This document shows positions 28,848 through 38,552 of a stretch of DNA of 64,000 nt, piece after piece; within the stretch, counting starts at the first letter, position 1; each line of letters begins with the position of its first letter. Below the pieces are notes generated by a model that did not search any database, was not told the DNA's origin, and worked only from the letters and a program-made list of their open reading frames with translations. This DNA comes from Streptococcus penaeicida (GTDB lineage Bacteria > Bacillota > Bacilli > Lactobacillales > Streptococcaceae): positions 1 to 64,000 of the forward strand of contig NZ_LOCM01000017.1 of the NCBI RefSeq assembly GCF_002887775.1, read 5' to 3'. The translations under genes and the position numbers were made by a program.

Positions 28848-29441
28848 TTATAAATCTTCTTTTTTAAGGGGCTTAACATCTTTTAAGAAAGGATGGTTCT
28901 TATCTGCTTCAGAAACCTCTGCTTGCTCTAAGTTTTCCCACTTAATGCCAAGACTTGGGTCTGCATAGTTAACAAAGGCATATTTAGGTTTTAATTCTAA
29001 AGCCCAATAGTCATTAACTAAGTAGCTGTATGATACTTTTTCAGATAAGACTTGGAAACCATTAGCAACACCACGAGGGACAAAAATGCCTTTCGAAGCA
29101 TCAATAACTGTTTGGTAAACATTACCAAAGCTTTCCCCTTCACGTAAGTCAACCCATGAGCCAAGCACTTTTCCTTCGTCAGCAACTGAAATATATTTAT
29201 CCCATGGTTCTGCATGAAGACCACGAAGAACGTTTTGACGTGAGAAAGAAACGTTGTTTTGTAATTTTCCTTCCGCAAAGAAAGTTTCAGGGAATCCTAG
29301 CGGAACCATTTTGGCTTTTTGGAAGTTTTCTTTAAACCAACCACGGTTATCCCCATGAACAGGAATATCAAATTCCAATAATCCTGGAATAGCTTCGATT
29401 GGACGGCAGGCTAATTCTTTTTCAAAAAATTGTTCAGACAT
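28848..29441 (-). CDS. rmlC: dTDP-4-dehydrorhamnose 3,5-epimerase
   Basis: Cupin-fold epimerase of 197 residues acting after RmlB. Visible marks are DNRGWFKENF (about 32-41), the LRGLHAEPWDKYISV segment carrying the catalytic base His (about 72-86) and the FVPRGVANGFQVL substrate loop (about 120-132). The start overlaps the rmlA end by one base, indicating coupled translation. Intact frame. Confidence 0.93.
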   Translation of the reverse strand: MSEQFFEKELACRPIEAIPGLLEFDIPVHGDNRGWFKENFQKAKMVPLGFPETFFAEGKLQNNVSFSRQNVLRGLHAEPWDKYISVADEGKVLGSWVDLREGESFGNVYQTVIDASKGIFVPRGVANGFQVLSEKVSYSYLVNDYWALELKPKYAFVNYADPSLGIKWENLEQAEVSEADKNHPFLKDVKPLKKEDL

Positions 29442-30309
29442 TAAGCTTCTCCAATCAAACGTAAAAGGTATTGACCATATTCATTCTTCTTCAATGATTG
29501 AGCAAGATTATGGACATCTTCTTTTGTGATGTAACCCATGCGGTAGGCAATTTCCTCTAGGTTGGCTACTTGAGCGTTTTGGAGGCGTTGTACAGTTTCA
29601 ATGTACTGTGCTGCTTCGAGAAGACTTTCATGTGTACCTGTATCAAGCCAAGCGAAGCCACGGCCCATTAATTCAACAGAGAGGTCACCACGGTCTAGAT
29701 ATGCTTTGTTAACATCGGTAATTTCCAATTCACCACGGTCACTTGGTTTAATGTTTTTAGCAATTTCAACGACATCATTGTCATAAAAGTACAAACCTGT
29801 TACGGCGTAGTTAGATTTTGGTACAGCAGGTTTTTCTTCGATGGAGATGGCATTCATATCTTGGTCAAATTCAACCACACCAAAGCGTTCTGGGTCTTTA
29901 ACTTGGTAGCCAAAAACAGTCGCCCCTTTTTCTTTAGCGGCAGCCTTTTGAAGCATTTTTGTCAGACCATTGCCATGGTAAATGTTGTCACCTAAGATAA
30001 GGGCAACGCGATCGTCACCAATAAAGTCTTCACCAATGATAAAGGCTTGGGCCAATCCATCTGGGCTTGGTTGTTCAGCATAAGTCAGAGAAATTCCGAA
30101 TTCAGAACCATCGCCTAATAGATCCTCAAAACGTGGTAAATCTTGAGGTGTTGAAATAATTAAGATGTCTTTAATCCCAGCCAACATTAATGTTGATAGT
30201 GGGTAATAAATCATGGGTTTGTCATAAATTGGCATCAACTGTTTTGATGCTGCTCTGGTTAATGGATAAAGCGAGTGCCTGAACCTCCGGCAAGAATAAT
30301 ACCTTTCAT
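29441..30309 (-). pseudogene. rmlA: Glucose-1-phosphate thymidylyltransferase, frameshift in the first 20 codons
   Basis: First enzyme of the rhamnose pathway (dTTP + glucose-1-phosphate). The true start at 30309 reads [13 protein letters not shown], the nucleotide-binding loop, then hits a stop because one base is missing near 30268-30272. Adding it gives the family sequence [20 protein letters not shown] and a 289-residue protein, the normal length. The rest of the frame is intact, with [12 protein letters not shown] and [20 protein letters not shown]. As read, the enzyme would be lost and with it rhamnose synthesis, which is hard to square with a viable pyogenic streptococcus unless this is a sequencing error. 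Confidence 0.88.
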
Positions 30310-30363
30310 GTATAATCTCCTATTCTTTAATCCTTATTATTTTATCACTTTTTTAAGTCAATG

Positions 30364-31464
30364 TCACTTCCGGCCTTGGGAGATATAGTTTTCGATTGGG
30401 TAATCTGAAGCATTTAAGATGGTCTCTCGTCCCAAAAAGAGGTTGACCAATTCAAAGGCAATAAGCGGTCCAACTGTTAAGCCTGATGACCCTAAGCCAC
30501 TGGCAGCGTATAGTCCTTTTCGGCCTGGTACTTGACCATAGAAGGGAGAAAAATCACTGGTGTAGGCCCTGGTTCCGACTCTTACAAAGCTAGGCTTACT
30601 ATTAGCTAAGGCTGGGTAATAGGTTTCCGCTGATTCTGCTAGAGTCTTCAAGACAGTCTCGTCTTCTGTCAGGTCAAAACCTTTGTCATTTTCATGGCTA
30701 GCTCCAATGGAAAATTTTCCACCAAAGAAAGGAATTAAATCAATTTCACCTTCAGGCATGACGACAGGGAGTTGATCAGTGGTTAAATCTTGCAGCTGAT
30801 AATCAAGGAGTTGCCCTTTTTGAGGACGGATATCGACCTGATAACCTAAAGGTTCTAGAATCTGTCCTAGCCAAGCACCACTGGTTAAAAATACTTGGTC
30901 GTAGTTTTGACCTTTTATCTGGTACTTGTCTTCACTTAGCTCAAGAGACACTTTTTCCTCGAGAATCGGGTAAGGTGTTGCGTCAAGTAGACTTTGACAG
31001 AGGGCTGCTCCATCGACCCGAGCTGCGCCTGATGCATAAAGCACTCGTTCAAAGCCTTCTAAGCCAGGGAAAATTTCTAGAGCTTGAGCTTTTTCTAAGA
31101 TTCGCAATTCTCCAATTATCGGAGAACTTTCCAAGCGAGCTTGAGCTATCTCAAGAAGCTCTTCTAATTTACTGTCATTTTTCTTGAGTAAATAAACACC
31201 GTTTTGCTGATAAAAATCCGTTGACTGCCCCTGTTCTTGCATATCAGCCACTAATTTCTGGTAAAAATCGGCACCCTTACTAGCCATTTGATACCAAGCC
31301 TTATTGCGTCTTTTAGAAAACCAGGGACAAATGATACCAGCTGCTGCCTTTGTTGCCTGGCCTTGCCCGTCATCATAGATAGTCACATCCTCAATCTGAT
31401 TTTGGTGCAGGTAGTAAGCTAGCGTTGAGCCCACAATCCCCGCACCGATAATTGCAATTTTCAT
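30364..31464 (-). CDS. FAD-dependent amino-acid oxidase/dehydrogenase family protein
   Basis: 366 residues of the DAO family: Rossmann FAD motif GAGIVGSTLAYYL at the N-terminus and a C-terminal GLYAASGLGSSGLTVGP FAD-closing segment. Related enzymes oxidise D-amino acids, glycine or proline derivatives; the substrate cannot be told. Restored, the ZIP gene ends ten bases upstream on the same strand, and nif3-like and trmK lie before that, so a common unit is possible. Intact frame. Confidence 0.8.
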   Translation of the reverse strand: MKIAIIGAGIVGSTLAYYLHQNQIEDVTIYDDGQGQATKAAAGIICPWFSKRRNKAWYQMASKGADFYQKLVADMQEQGQSTDFYQQNGVYLLKKNDSKLEELLEIAQARLESSPIIGELRILEKAQALEIFPGLEGFERVLYASGAARVDGAALCQSLLDATPYPILEEKVSLELSEDKYQIKGQNYDQVFLTSGAWLGQILEPLGYQVDIRPQKGQLLDYQLQDLTTDQLPVVMPEGEIDLIPFFGGKFSIGASHENDKGFDLTEDETVLKTLAESAETYYPALANSKPSFVRVGTRAYTSDFSPFYGQVPGRKGLYAASGLGSSGLTVGPLIAFELVNLFLGRETILNASDYPIENYISQGRK

Positions 31465-31473
31465 TTTTTCTCC

Positions 31474-32293
31474 TTAGCCTAAGGCAACATCCATGACCAT
31501 CATAATGACGAAGCCTAACATCAAGCCCATGGTGCAAGGTCGGTATTACCATTTGTCTGCGACTCGGGAATTAATTCTTCCACCACAACAAAGAGCATTG
31601 CACCAGCAGCAAAAGACAAAGCATAAGGTAAAACAGGCATCATTATCAAAACAAGTGCTGCCCCCACCACTGCACCGACCGGTTCAACAATGGCTGACAT
31701 GGAACCCCAGTAAAAAGCTTTAAGACGACTTTTACCATCTGCCTGATGGGAATGGACAAAGCAGCTCCTTCAGGAATGTTTTGGAGACCAATCCCCATAG
31801 CTAAGCTAAGAGCTCCAACTAAAGCCAAATTTGAAAAGCCAGAGTGTCCAAGTGCCCCAAAGGTGACACCAACAGCCAAACCTTCAGGGATATTATGAAT
31901 AGTAATGGCTAAAAATAAAAGTGCTGTTTTAGATAATTTCTTTTCGGGCTGAATCCCTTCCATATCAACCATTTCCTTGTCTAAGTGCAAGTGAGGGACA
32001 ATGGCATCAATACTTCGAATAAAAAGGGCACCCACCATGAAACCAACAGCAGCCGGAATCCAGGCCCACTGACCATAGGATTTTTCTGCATAAGAAATTG
32101 ATGGTGCTAGGAGGGACCAAAAACTGGCTGCAATCATAACGCCAGCAGCAAAGCCCATCATGACATCCAATAACTTACGACTAATATTCTTAAAGAAGAA
32201 AACAATTGCTGCCCCTAAAATGGTACAACCCCAAGTAAAAAGTCCTGCCAAAAAAGCTAAGAAAACAGGACTTTGCTGACTCAACCAATTCAT
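31474..32293 (-). pseudogene. ZIP/GufA-type divalent metal transporter, two frameshifts
   Basis: Membrane transporter for zinc or related metals. The first 180 codons are sound and hold the metal-site helices ITIHNIPEGLAVGVTFGAL and [16 protein letters not shown] (HNxPEG and QNxPEG). Near 31741-31743 one G is missing on the coding strand; restoring it gives [21 protein letters not shown] second lost base near 31531-31536 is needed to reach [20 protein letters not shown] and the stop at 31474. Restored length is about 273 residues, normal for this family. As read, the last three membrane helices are scrambled. Confidence 0.85.
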
Positions 32294-32307
32294 TTCAGTA
32301 TCCTCTC

Positions 32308-33096
32308 TTACAAGTGACTAAATGGATTGCTTGATGCTTGACTTCGCAAAACAGTAATTGGCCAACCTTCAGTTTCTTTCCAACTCTCAATCAATTCTGC
32401 TACTTTATCAATAAAAAGCACTTCAATATGATGACCAGGATCTAGGGCGTAAAGTCCCTCTGTTAGCATTTCCTGAGCTGTATGATAGTAGATATCACCA
32501 GTAATATAAAGATCAGCTTCTTCTTTTAAGGCAGCTTTATAGAAATCATCGCCTGAACCCCCACAAATAGCAACCCGTTTAATTAAGGGATTGTCATTAT
32601 TGTAGCGAACTAGACGAATAGCATCTAAATTAAAAGTAGATTTAACTTTAAGAGCAAAGTCTTCAAGAAGCATAGGTTCAATGGTTCCCACTCTGCCAAT
32701 CCCATAACTAGGTTGTGTTTCAGATAAAGGCTGGGTATCCTTTATGTCCAATAGTTGGCAGAACCAGTCATTCAAGCCATTTGGCACAATATCAATATTG
32801 GTGTGACTGACATAAACGGCAATATCATGTTTAACCAAATCTAAAAGGATATTACGCTGCGGACTTTGCACTAAATCTTTTATACCCTTAAAAATGGGTG
32901 CGTGCTTGGTGATAATCAAATCCACTTGGCTGGCAATGGCTTCCGCAACTGTTCCTTCGCGCACATCCAAGGTCACCATGACCCGCTTGATTTCCTTATC
33001 TAAAGTGCCAATTTGCAGGCCGACCACATCACCAGCCATTGACAATTCCGGTGGACAAAAGGCTTCATATTTTGCAATTAAGTCACGAGCTTTCAT
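32308..33096 (-). CDS. Nif3-like dinuclear metal-centre protein
   Basis: 262 residues of the YqfO/YbgI (DUF34/NIF3) family. Metal ligands visible are [10 protein letters not shown] (about 61-70), the Asp of VSHTNIDIV (about 95-103), and the C-terminal [11 protein letters not shown]. Some members act as GTP cyclohydrolase-like or hydrolase enzymes, but no general function is established. The start overlaps the trmK stop by four bases (ATGA), a pairing with trmK that recurs widely in Firmicutes. Intact frame. Confidence 0.88.
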   Translation of the reverse strand: MKARDLIAKYEAFCPPELSMAGDVVGLQIGTLDKEIKRVMVTLDVREGTVAEAIASQVDLIITKHAPIFKGIKDLVQSPQRNILLDLVKHDIAVYVSHTNIDIVPNGLNDWFCQLLDIKDTQPLSETQPSYGIGRVGTIEPMLLEDFALKVKSTFNLDAIRLVRYNNDNPLIKRVAICGGSGDDFYKAALKEEADLYITGDIYYHTAQEMLTEGLYALDPGHHIEVLFIDKVAELIESWKETEGWPITVLRSQASSNPFSHL

Positions 33097-33770
33097 GAAA
33101 TTATCTCCTCAATAGTTTTAATTTTTTGGGAAATGGCTGAGCGGTCCAGTTGATTATCCTCCGGGACACAAGACAAAGCATATTGCAGTTTGTCTAACTC
33201 TCTTTGCCATTTGGCGATAAAAATTGGTGATTTTTCTTTAAGCAAAAAAGGACCAAAACGACAGTCTAAGGCATTTAAAGAGGCAGAGCCGTGAACAGCC
33301 TGAATAATCTCGTAGTATTTGCCGTTTTCCTCGAGAATTTGCTCGGCTTGGATGCTAAAGTCATTATCTCGTAACCAACGACGCAAATCGTCTTCGCGGT
33401 TGTTGGGTTGTAGTATTAAAGTTTCTACCGCTTCTAATTTATCCTTGCCAGCTTCCAAAATCTCCGCAATCAGACGACCGCCCATTCCACAAATAGAAAT
33501 AGCTGTGATGCCGTCTTCTAAGGTCATGGCAGCTAAGCCACTAGCCAAACGGGCTTCAATTTGTTGGTCAAGACCAGAAGCCGCAATGTTTTTTTGAGCC
33601 GATTCAAAAGGTCCCTTGACCACTTCACCGGCAATTGCCGCATCAATATGACCAGCCTCAACTAAAGCAATAGGCAAATAAGCATGATCGCTACCAATAT
33701 CTAATAGTTTACTTTTTTTCGGAATAAAGTCTGCAACCAACCGCAGACGTTTTGATAAAATTGTATCCAT
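33093..33770 (-). CDS. trmK: tRNA (adenine(22)-N1)-methyltransferase
   Basis: SAM-dependent Rossmann enzyme that methylates A22 of certain tRNAs. The 225 residues show the SAM motif [17 protein letters not shown] (about 20-36) and [15 protein letters not shown] (about 90-104), followed by a C-terminal helical coil. It leads the trmK-nif3 pair, with a TATAAT box at 33802-33807 on the minus strand about 30 bases upstream. Confidence 0.9.
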   Translation of the reverse strand: MDTILSKRLRLVADFIPKKSKLLDIGSDHAYLPIALVEAGHIDAAIAGEVVKGPFESAQKNIAASGLDQQIEARLASGLAAMTLEDGITAISICGMGGRLIAEILEAGKDKLEAVETLILQPNNREDDLRRWLRDNDFSIQAEQILEENGKYYEIIQAVHGSASLNALDCRFGPFLLKEKSPIFIAKWQRELDKLQYALSCVPEDNQLDRSAISQKIKTIEEIIS

Positions 33771-33826
33771 TATCTCATCTTTCTAGTCTTACTTGCTCTA
33801 TTATAACAAAATCAAGACCTAAACAA

Positions 33827-33849
33827 AAGAAAGCCCATTAGGCTTTCTT
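33827..33849 (-). terminator. Terminator-like hairpin upstream of trmK
   Basis: AAGAAAGCC / GGCTTTCTT with TTGTTT following on the minus strand. Its stem sequence is nearly that of the nth terminator at 34300-34327, 470 bases away, with BOX-like copy C in between. Confidence 0.6.
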
Positions 33850-33872
33850 ATACAGAAAAAATCAGTTTTTAT

Positions 33873-34058
33873 GATACTTTACTTAAGTAGCTCGGACGGT
33901 AGCGACTTCCTTCAGAATTCCATACCTAAATCTTAAGCCCCCTCGCTTTTTAGTTTTTATGCTCGGGCAGAAATCATCCTCAGGATAATTTCTCTCTCAA
34001 GATTTCCGAATGTCAGAAACACAAAGTTTCTGACATTTTTGCTACGGCGTAAAGTATC
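33873..34058 (-). repeat. BOX-like repeat, copy C, with terminal inverted repeats and inner hairpins
   Basis: Ends GATACTTTAC-TTAA-GTAGC (33873-33891) and its inverse GCTAC-GGC-GTAAAGTATC (34041-34058) match apart from the small centre. Read on the minus strand, it holds two perfect or near-perfect stems (34011-34035, TGTCAGAAAC/GTTTCTGACA; 33970-33992, GAAAT-ATCCT/AGGAT-ATTTC), the CGGAAATCTTGAG module seen in copy B, and the shared core TTTAGGTATGGAATTCTGAA with GTCGCTACCGTCC. The rest of the 33771-34260 gap has no gene that I can see. Confidence 0.7.
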
Positions 34059-34260
34059 CGTTTGACTCTTTTCACTCGTAAGCTTTGCAATATAATGATT
34101 TAAGACTTATAAAATAATGATACTTACTTTGTTAGTTCTTATTATAAACTGCTTTAGAATAAATTTATTTTAAGACTTCTATTCGATTTGATTATTCAAT
34201 TGATAAAATAAAAAATTAGACCCAATCTAAATATGAAAGTGCTCAATTATTATTTTTGAA

Positions 34261-34965
34261 TTAACTATTAGAATATAAAATTTTTAAGAATATTATATCA
34301 AAAAGAAAGCCTTTAGGCTTTCTTTTTGATGTTTTCTTTGTAATAAAGCAGGAATCTTGCAAAGGGCATGTAGCACATTTAGGATTCTTAGCCAAGCAAT
34401 GATAGCGACCGAAGAATATCAAACGATGGTGGGTAATAACCCAATCCTTTTTGGGGATTTTAGCCATCAAATCAGCTTCGATTTGCGTAACATCTGCGTC
34501 AGGTGCTGAAATATTGAGACGTTTCGCCACGCGCGACACATGGGTGTCTACTGCAATGGAAGGAATCCCATAAATTTCACCTAAGACCACATTAGCTGTC
34601 TTCCGTCCTACGCCCGGTAAACTTTCTAATTCTACATGTGTTTTAGGTACCTGTCCATCAAAATCACTTAAAATCACTTGAGCCGTTTTGATGATGTTTT
34701 TAGCCTTATTTTTATAAAGACCAATAGTCCTTAAGGCATCTTCGACATCGGCTAATTGAGCATTGGCCAAATCCTCAATCTTTGGGTATTTGAGCCAAAG
34801 TTGCGGGGTAATTTTATTAACGGCCTTATCGGTCGTTTGCGCCGATAAAATGACAGCAATCAGCAATTGAAATGGTTGTTCCCAATCCAATTCTCCCTTA
34901 GCTTCCGGAAACATGACCGCAATTGTTTCAAGGATTTGCTTTAATTTTTTGCGTCCGACTCTCAT
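34261..34965 (-). CDS. nth: Endonuclease III, C-terminus probably altered by a frameshift
   Basis: DNA glycosylase/AP lyase that removes oxidised pyrimidines. The HhH motif LPGVGRKTANVVLGE carries the catalytic Lys, VDTHVSRVAKRLN the catalytic Asp, and the 4Fe-4S loop is C-x6-C-x2-C-x5-C. The read frame gives 234 residues, but the last 20 run straight through a U-tailed terminator hairpin (34300-34327). Adding one A in the run at 34323-34327 would end the protein at a TAA in the hairpin loop, giving about 217 residues, close to usual length. The start overlaps the dnaD-like stop. Confidence 0.85.
   Translation of the reverse strand: MRVGRKKLKQILETIAVMFPEAKGELDWEQPFQLLIAVILSAQTTDKAVNKITPQLWLKYPKIEDLANAQLADVEDALRTIGLYKNKAKNIIKTAQVILSDFDGQVPKTHVELESLPGVGRKTANVVLGEIYGIPSIAVDTHVSRVAKRLNISAPDADVTQIEADLMAKIPKKDWVITHHRLIFFGRYHCLAKNPKCATCPLQDSCFITKKTSKRKPKGFLFDIIFLKILYSNS
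34300..34327. terminator. Terminator of the dnaD-nth operon
   Basis: AAAAAGAAAGCCT / AGGCTTTCTTTTT with a two-base loop. It lies inside the reading frame currently assigned to nth, which is evidence that the true stop is in or before the hairpin. Confidence 0.75.
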
Positions 34966-35645
34966 TAGTCACTCCATAAATTCATAGCTGAAAGAAAATC
35001 ATCCGAAACTTGGACATTAGCAGGATTGTTTTGCTCACGAGCCCTTTTTCTTTCCTCTACTTGATAGAGATTAGTGATGCCTTCTTTGCGCCAATTTCTC
35101 AGAATAGCTTGAATATATTTCCAGTTAGTCTTGCCATTAAAGACAGCTTCTTTCAGAGCTTCGCGGACCAAATCCAGGTCCATCTTATCTTCTGAAATGG
35201 TTTTCTCCAAGTCTTCCAATTCAAAGGGACTAAGAAAACGACCTAATTCCCGTTCAAAATCGGAAACCAAGGCTTTAAACTGATTACCATTGTCTGGAAC
35301 TTCTTGGTCTTTTTGATTCTCTTTTGCAACTAAAAGATCCAATTTATGCAAAACTGGACTGGCATCAATCAAGGTCTCAATCTCATCAGCAACCGTAATG
35401 GTTTTCATATCCAAAAGTTCTTGATTACTAAGATTTGAAATGGAACGATTTATTTCAGCTACAGTTTTTCCTAAGGCATTAGCAATTTGACTTGGAGCCA
35501 AAGTGTCATGTCCAGTTGTGTTTTGTAGATAGAAAAATTGCCATACCAAATAGTCATCAGTACTGGTAAAAATATCTTTATAATGAAAAAGCAAGGCACT
35601 TGGTAAGACCAAATTGCCTGACTTGTAATGATCCAAATAAGTCAT
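34965..35645 (-). CDS. dnaD: DnaD-family replication initiation protein
   Basis: 226 residues: an N-terminal winged-helix part (about 1-115) with APSQIANALGKTVAEINRSI, and a C-terminal DnaB_2/DnaD domain (about 135-205) with the YxxxIxxW-type signature WKYIQAILRNWRKEGI. DnaD helps load the replicative helicase at origins and restart sites. The pairing dnaD-nth is conserved in Gram-positive bacteria, and the stop overlaps the nth start as TAATG. Confidence 0.88.
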   Translation of the reverse strand: MTYLDHYKSGNLVLPSALLFHYKDIFTSTDDYLVWQFFYLQNTTGHDTLAPSQIANALGKTVAEINRSISNLSNQELLDMKTITVADEIETLIDASPVLHKLDLLVAKENQKDQEVPDNGNQFKALVSDFERELGRFLSPFELEDLEKTISEDKMDLDLVREALKEAVFNGKTNWKYIQAILRNWRKEGITNLYQVEERKRAREQNNPANVQVSDDFLSAMNLWSD

Positions 35646-35699
35646 AAAACCTCTATAAAGACTTGATTGTAAGTCTTTTCTGTTAGTAATTACTCTTGC

Positions 35700-36218
35700 T
35701 TAACCTGGGAAATTCATAAGAACTTTATAGTCGATATCTTTTAATGCTTCACGACCATTTAAGCCATCTAATTCAATCAGGAATGCACAACCTGCAACTA
35801 CACCACCAAGTTTTTCAACCATTTCAATAGTGGCTTTAACAGTACCGCCAGTTGCTAACAAGTCGTCAACAATCATGACGCGTTGACCAGGTTTGATGGC
35901 ATCTGCGTGCATTGTTAAAGTATCTAAGCCATACTCTTTTTCATAATCAGCTGATACAACTTCACGTGGTAATTTTCCTGGTTTACGGACAGGTGCAAAA
36001 CCAATTCCTAGCTCAACTGCAACTGGACAACCAATGATAAATCCACGAGCTTCTGGACCAACAATCATGTCAATCTCTTTATCGGCTGCATATTGGCAAA
36101 TTTCTCTAATAGCATAGCTGTATGCTTTACCATCAGCCATTAAAGGTGAGATATCACGGAAAGTAATCCCTTCTTTAGGGTAGTTTTCAATAGATGCGAT
36201 GTAAGGTGTTAAGTTCAT
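35700..36218 (-). CDS. apt: Adenine phosphoribosyltransferase
   Basis: Purine salvage: adenine + PRPP to AMP. 172 residues, the usual length, with the PRPP-binding motif [16 protein letters not shown] (about 113-128) and the [10 protein letters not shown] loop near 55. An extended -10 (TGC-TATAAT) lies in the upstream gap, so it is probably transcribed by itself. Confidence 0.95.
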   Translation of the reverse strand: MNLTPYIASIENYPKEGITFRDISPLMADGKAYSYAIREICQYAADKEIDMIVGPEARGFIIGCPVAVELGIGFAPVRKPGKLPREVVSADYEKEYGLDTLTMHADAIKPGQRVMIVDDLLATGGTVKATIEMVEKLGGVVAGCAFLIELDGLNGREALKDIDYKVLMNFPG

Positions 36219-36344
36219 ATTACTTTATTTTCTTTCTAGTTTAACTTTCTGTATCAATGTCAATACGCTTTATTATAGCATGAAATCGCATTTTCGTAAA
36301 TGAAAGGATAAGGTATTAGCCATTAGCTAATACCTGTAAAAATC

Positions 36345-38552
36345 TCAGTTTTCGTCATCTTTCAAATAAGCATAAATCTCTTCTGGCTTAGCCAGAGCCA
36401 TGATTTCCTGAAACTTAACTAATTCTTTTAGGTCCTGGTAAATCTTGCTATCAGAAATAGCCCGTTTCTCTGCTTCTTTATTAACTGTCATGAGGCCATT
36501 CTCAATGGAAACAAAACCCAACTCTTCAAAAATTTGAATCATCTTCACTAATAAAATTTTCTCAATTTTTAAATAGGTGCTCAGCTCTTGTAGCTTGTAG
36601 CGGATATCAAATTCCGGAAATTGATAGATGGTTTTGTAGAGGCGGGCAAATTGGTCCTTATTGCCATAACCAGTTAAATAATAAGGTTTTTCAATGCTAT
36701 TTTTAAAGTAAACAGCCTGGTAATCATTTTTTGAGAAGGCTTCTTTAAATGCTGGAATCTCTTCTGGAATCTTATCAAGTACCACGACCTGGCTGTTTGG
36801 ATTTTCTGAAAAGAGGGAAATCTGATCAGGTATTTTTGCGGCTTTAGAACGGATATCAATCAATTGGACCCCATCTACTCGAGCATCGACAAGCATTAGT
36901 TGCAGACTGGTATTTCCATTCCAAACATTTACAGATAAGGTTACTGCTAATTCCAAACCTTTAGCCTGTTGAAATTCCAGGGCCAAATGCCCTTGATTAA
37001 AGGCCAGGAGATCGGTTTCCAAATTACCTTTTTTCAGTCGCAATTTTAAATGCGTGTTATTGGTGCCAAGGGTTCTTGCCTGACTTATTTGAAAATCAGT
37101 CACTCTAAAAATGGGTTTGCGATTATCCATTCCAAAAGGTGCTAATTTCTGAATGCTTTTAATGAGGTCTAAGGATAAGTCTTGTAAATCCAAATCTTGG
37201 TCAATACTTAACTGATTTTTTTGATGGACATCAATTTGCTGGTCAAGGATATATTCGCAGAGAACTTGAGATAAGGCCTCCAAGTTATCAACTGGTAAAG
37301 TCATCCCAGCAGCACCAGCATGACCTCCAAAGGCCGTCATAATGTCCCGATGTGGATTAATGGCCTGGAAGATATCGACCGCATCAATACTTCGAGCCGA
37401 ACCTTTAGCAAAGCCATTGTCAATATTTAAAACAACCACCGTTTGGCTAATTTTCTCCATAATCCGGCCAGCAACAATGCCGAGAACCCCAGGATGCCAA
37501 CCGGCTTTAGCCAAAACTTGCACTGGTTTTTCTGAGTCAACCATTTGCAAAGCTTCTTGGAAAATGGATTCCACTAATTCCTTACGTTCTTCATTTTTTT
37601 GATAAATCATCTGGGCAATTTCTTGAGCTTCCTCATCATCAAAACCAGTCAAAAGCTCAATAGCTGGATTCGGATCATCCAAACGACCTAGAGCATTGAG
37701 TTGAGGGGCAATTTTAAAACCAATGACATCTTCGTCAAACTGCTCAAAATCAACCTTAGAAAGAGCCATCAATTCTTGCAAACCAACCCTTTCACTGGAT
37801 CGGAGAATTTGCAGCCCATTCTTGACAAAAATCCGATTTTCATCGCGTAAACTTACCATATCAGCCACAGTTCCAATAGCTACTAAATCTAAAAATTCCG
37901 TCGGAACTGATTCTAATAGGGCTGTCGCTAATTTAAATGCAACCCCACAACCAGCCAACTTTTTAAAAGGATAGTCAGCTTCTGGATGTTCTGGATGGAT
38001 AATAGCAAAAGCTTCTGGCAAGGTGTCGGGTAGGCCATGGTGGTCGGTAACGATAACATCAACACCCTTGGCTTGCGCGAAAGCAATAGCCTCATGACCA
38101 GAAACTCCATTGTCAACAGTAATAATTAAAGAGATAGCTTCCTGTTCAATAAAATATTTATAGACGCTTAGATTTGGGCCGTAACCATCGGTAAAGCGAT
38201 TTGGTAGATAAATCCGCACTTCTGCTCCCATCATTTCTAAGGTTTCCTTCATAATAGAAGCAGAGGTCATGCCATCAGCGTCATAATCCCCATAAATGAG
38301 GATATTTTCGGCATTTTCAATTGCCTGTCTAATTCTCGGAACTGCTTTTTCCATATCGTGTAAAAGATAAGGATCATGTAAGTCTGATAAATCCGCATTC
38401 AAAAAGGCCAGCATCTCTACTTCACTTCTAATCCCCCGTTGAAAAAGAAGTTGAGCTGACTGTTTAGATAAGCCTTGAGCTTTCGCAAGCTTAAAAAAGC
38501 CAGCTTCTGGCTCTTCTTGTTTGATCTCCCATTGATAATTAGCTTTAATCAT
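36345..38552 (-). CDS. recJ: Single-stranded-DNA-specific exonuclease RecJ
   Basis: 735-residue 5'-3' exonuclease of recombination and mismatch repair. DHH-family motifs are IYGDYDADGMTS (about 85), ITVDNGVSGHEA, VIVTDHHGLPD and the DHHA1 motif AFGGHAGAAGMTL near 412. The last 170 residues are the streptococcal C-terminal extension. It ends the miaA-hflX-rnz-SDR-recJ run, its ATG overlapping the SDR stop as ATGA. A 10-bp hairpin (36311-36336) follows the stop but lacks a U tract. Confidence 0.93.
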   Translation of the reverse strand: MIKANYQWEIKQEEPEAGFFKLAKAQGLSKQSAQLLFQRGIRSEVEMLAFLNADLSDLHDPYLLHDMEKAVPRIRQAIENAENILIYGDYDADGMTSASIMKETLEMMGAEVRIYLPNRFTDGYGPNLSVYKYFIEQEAISLIITVDNGVSGHEAIAFAQAKGVDVIVTDHHGLPDTLPEAFAIIHPEHPEADYPFKKLAGCGVAFKLATALLESVPTEFLDLVAIGTVADMVSLRDENRIFVKNGLQILRSSERVGLQELMALSKVDFEQFDEDVIGFKIAPQLNALGRLDDPNPAIELLTGFDDEEAQEIAQMIYQKNEERKELVESIFQEALQMVDSEKPVQVLAKAGWHPGVLGIVAGRIMEKISQTVVVLNIDNGFAKGSARSIDAVDIFQAINPHRDIMTAFGGHAGAAGMTLPVDNLEALSQVLCEYILDQQIDVHQKNQLSIDQDLDLQDLSLDLIKSIQKLAPFGMDNRKPIFRVTDFQISQARTLGTNNTHLKLRLKKGNLETDLLAFNQGHLALEFQQAKGLELAVTLSVNVWNGNTSLQLMLVDARVDGVQLIDIRSKAAKIPDQISLFSENPNSQVVVLDKIPEEIPAFKEAFSKNDYQAVYFKNSIEKPYYLTGYGNKDQFARLYKTIYQFPEFDIRYKLQELSTYLKIEKILLVKMIQIFEELGFVSIENGLMTVNKEAEKRAISDSKIYQDLKELVKFQEIMALAKPEEIYAYLKDDEN

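Noticed and set aside
36311-36336. recJ terminator
   Set aside because: The 10-bp hairpin is good but no U tract follows on the minus strand.
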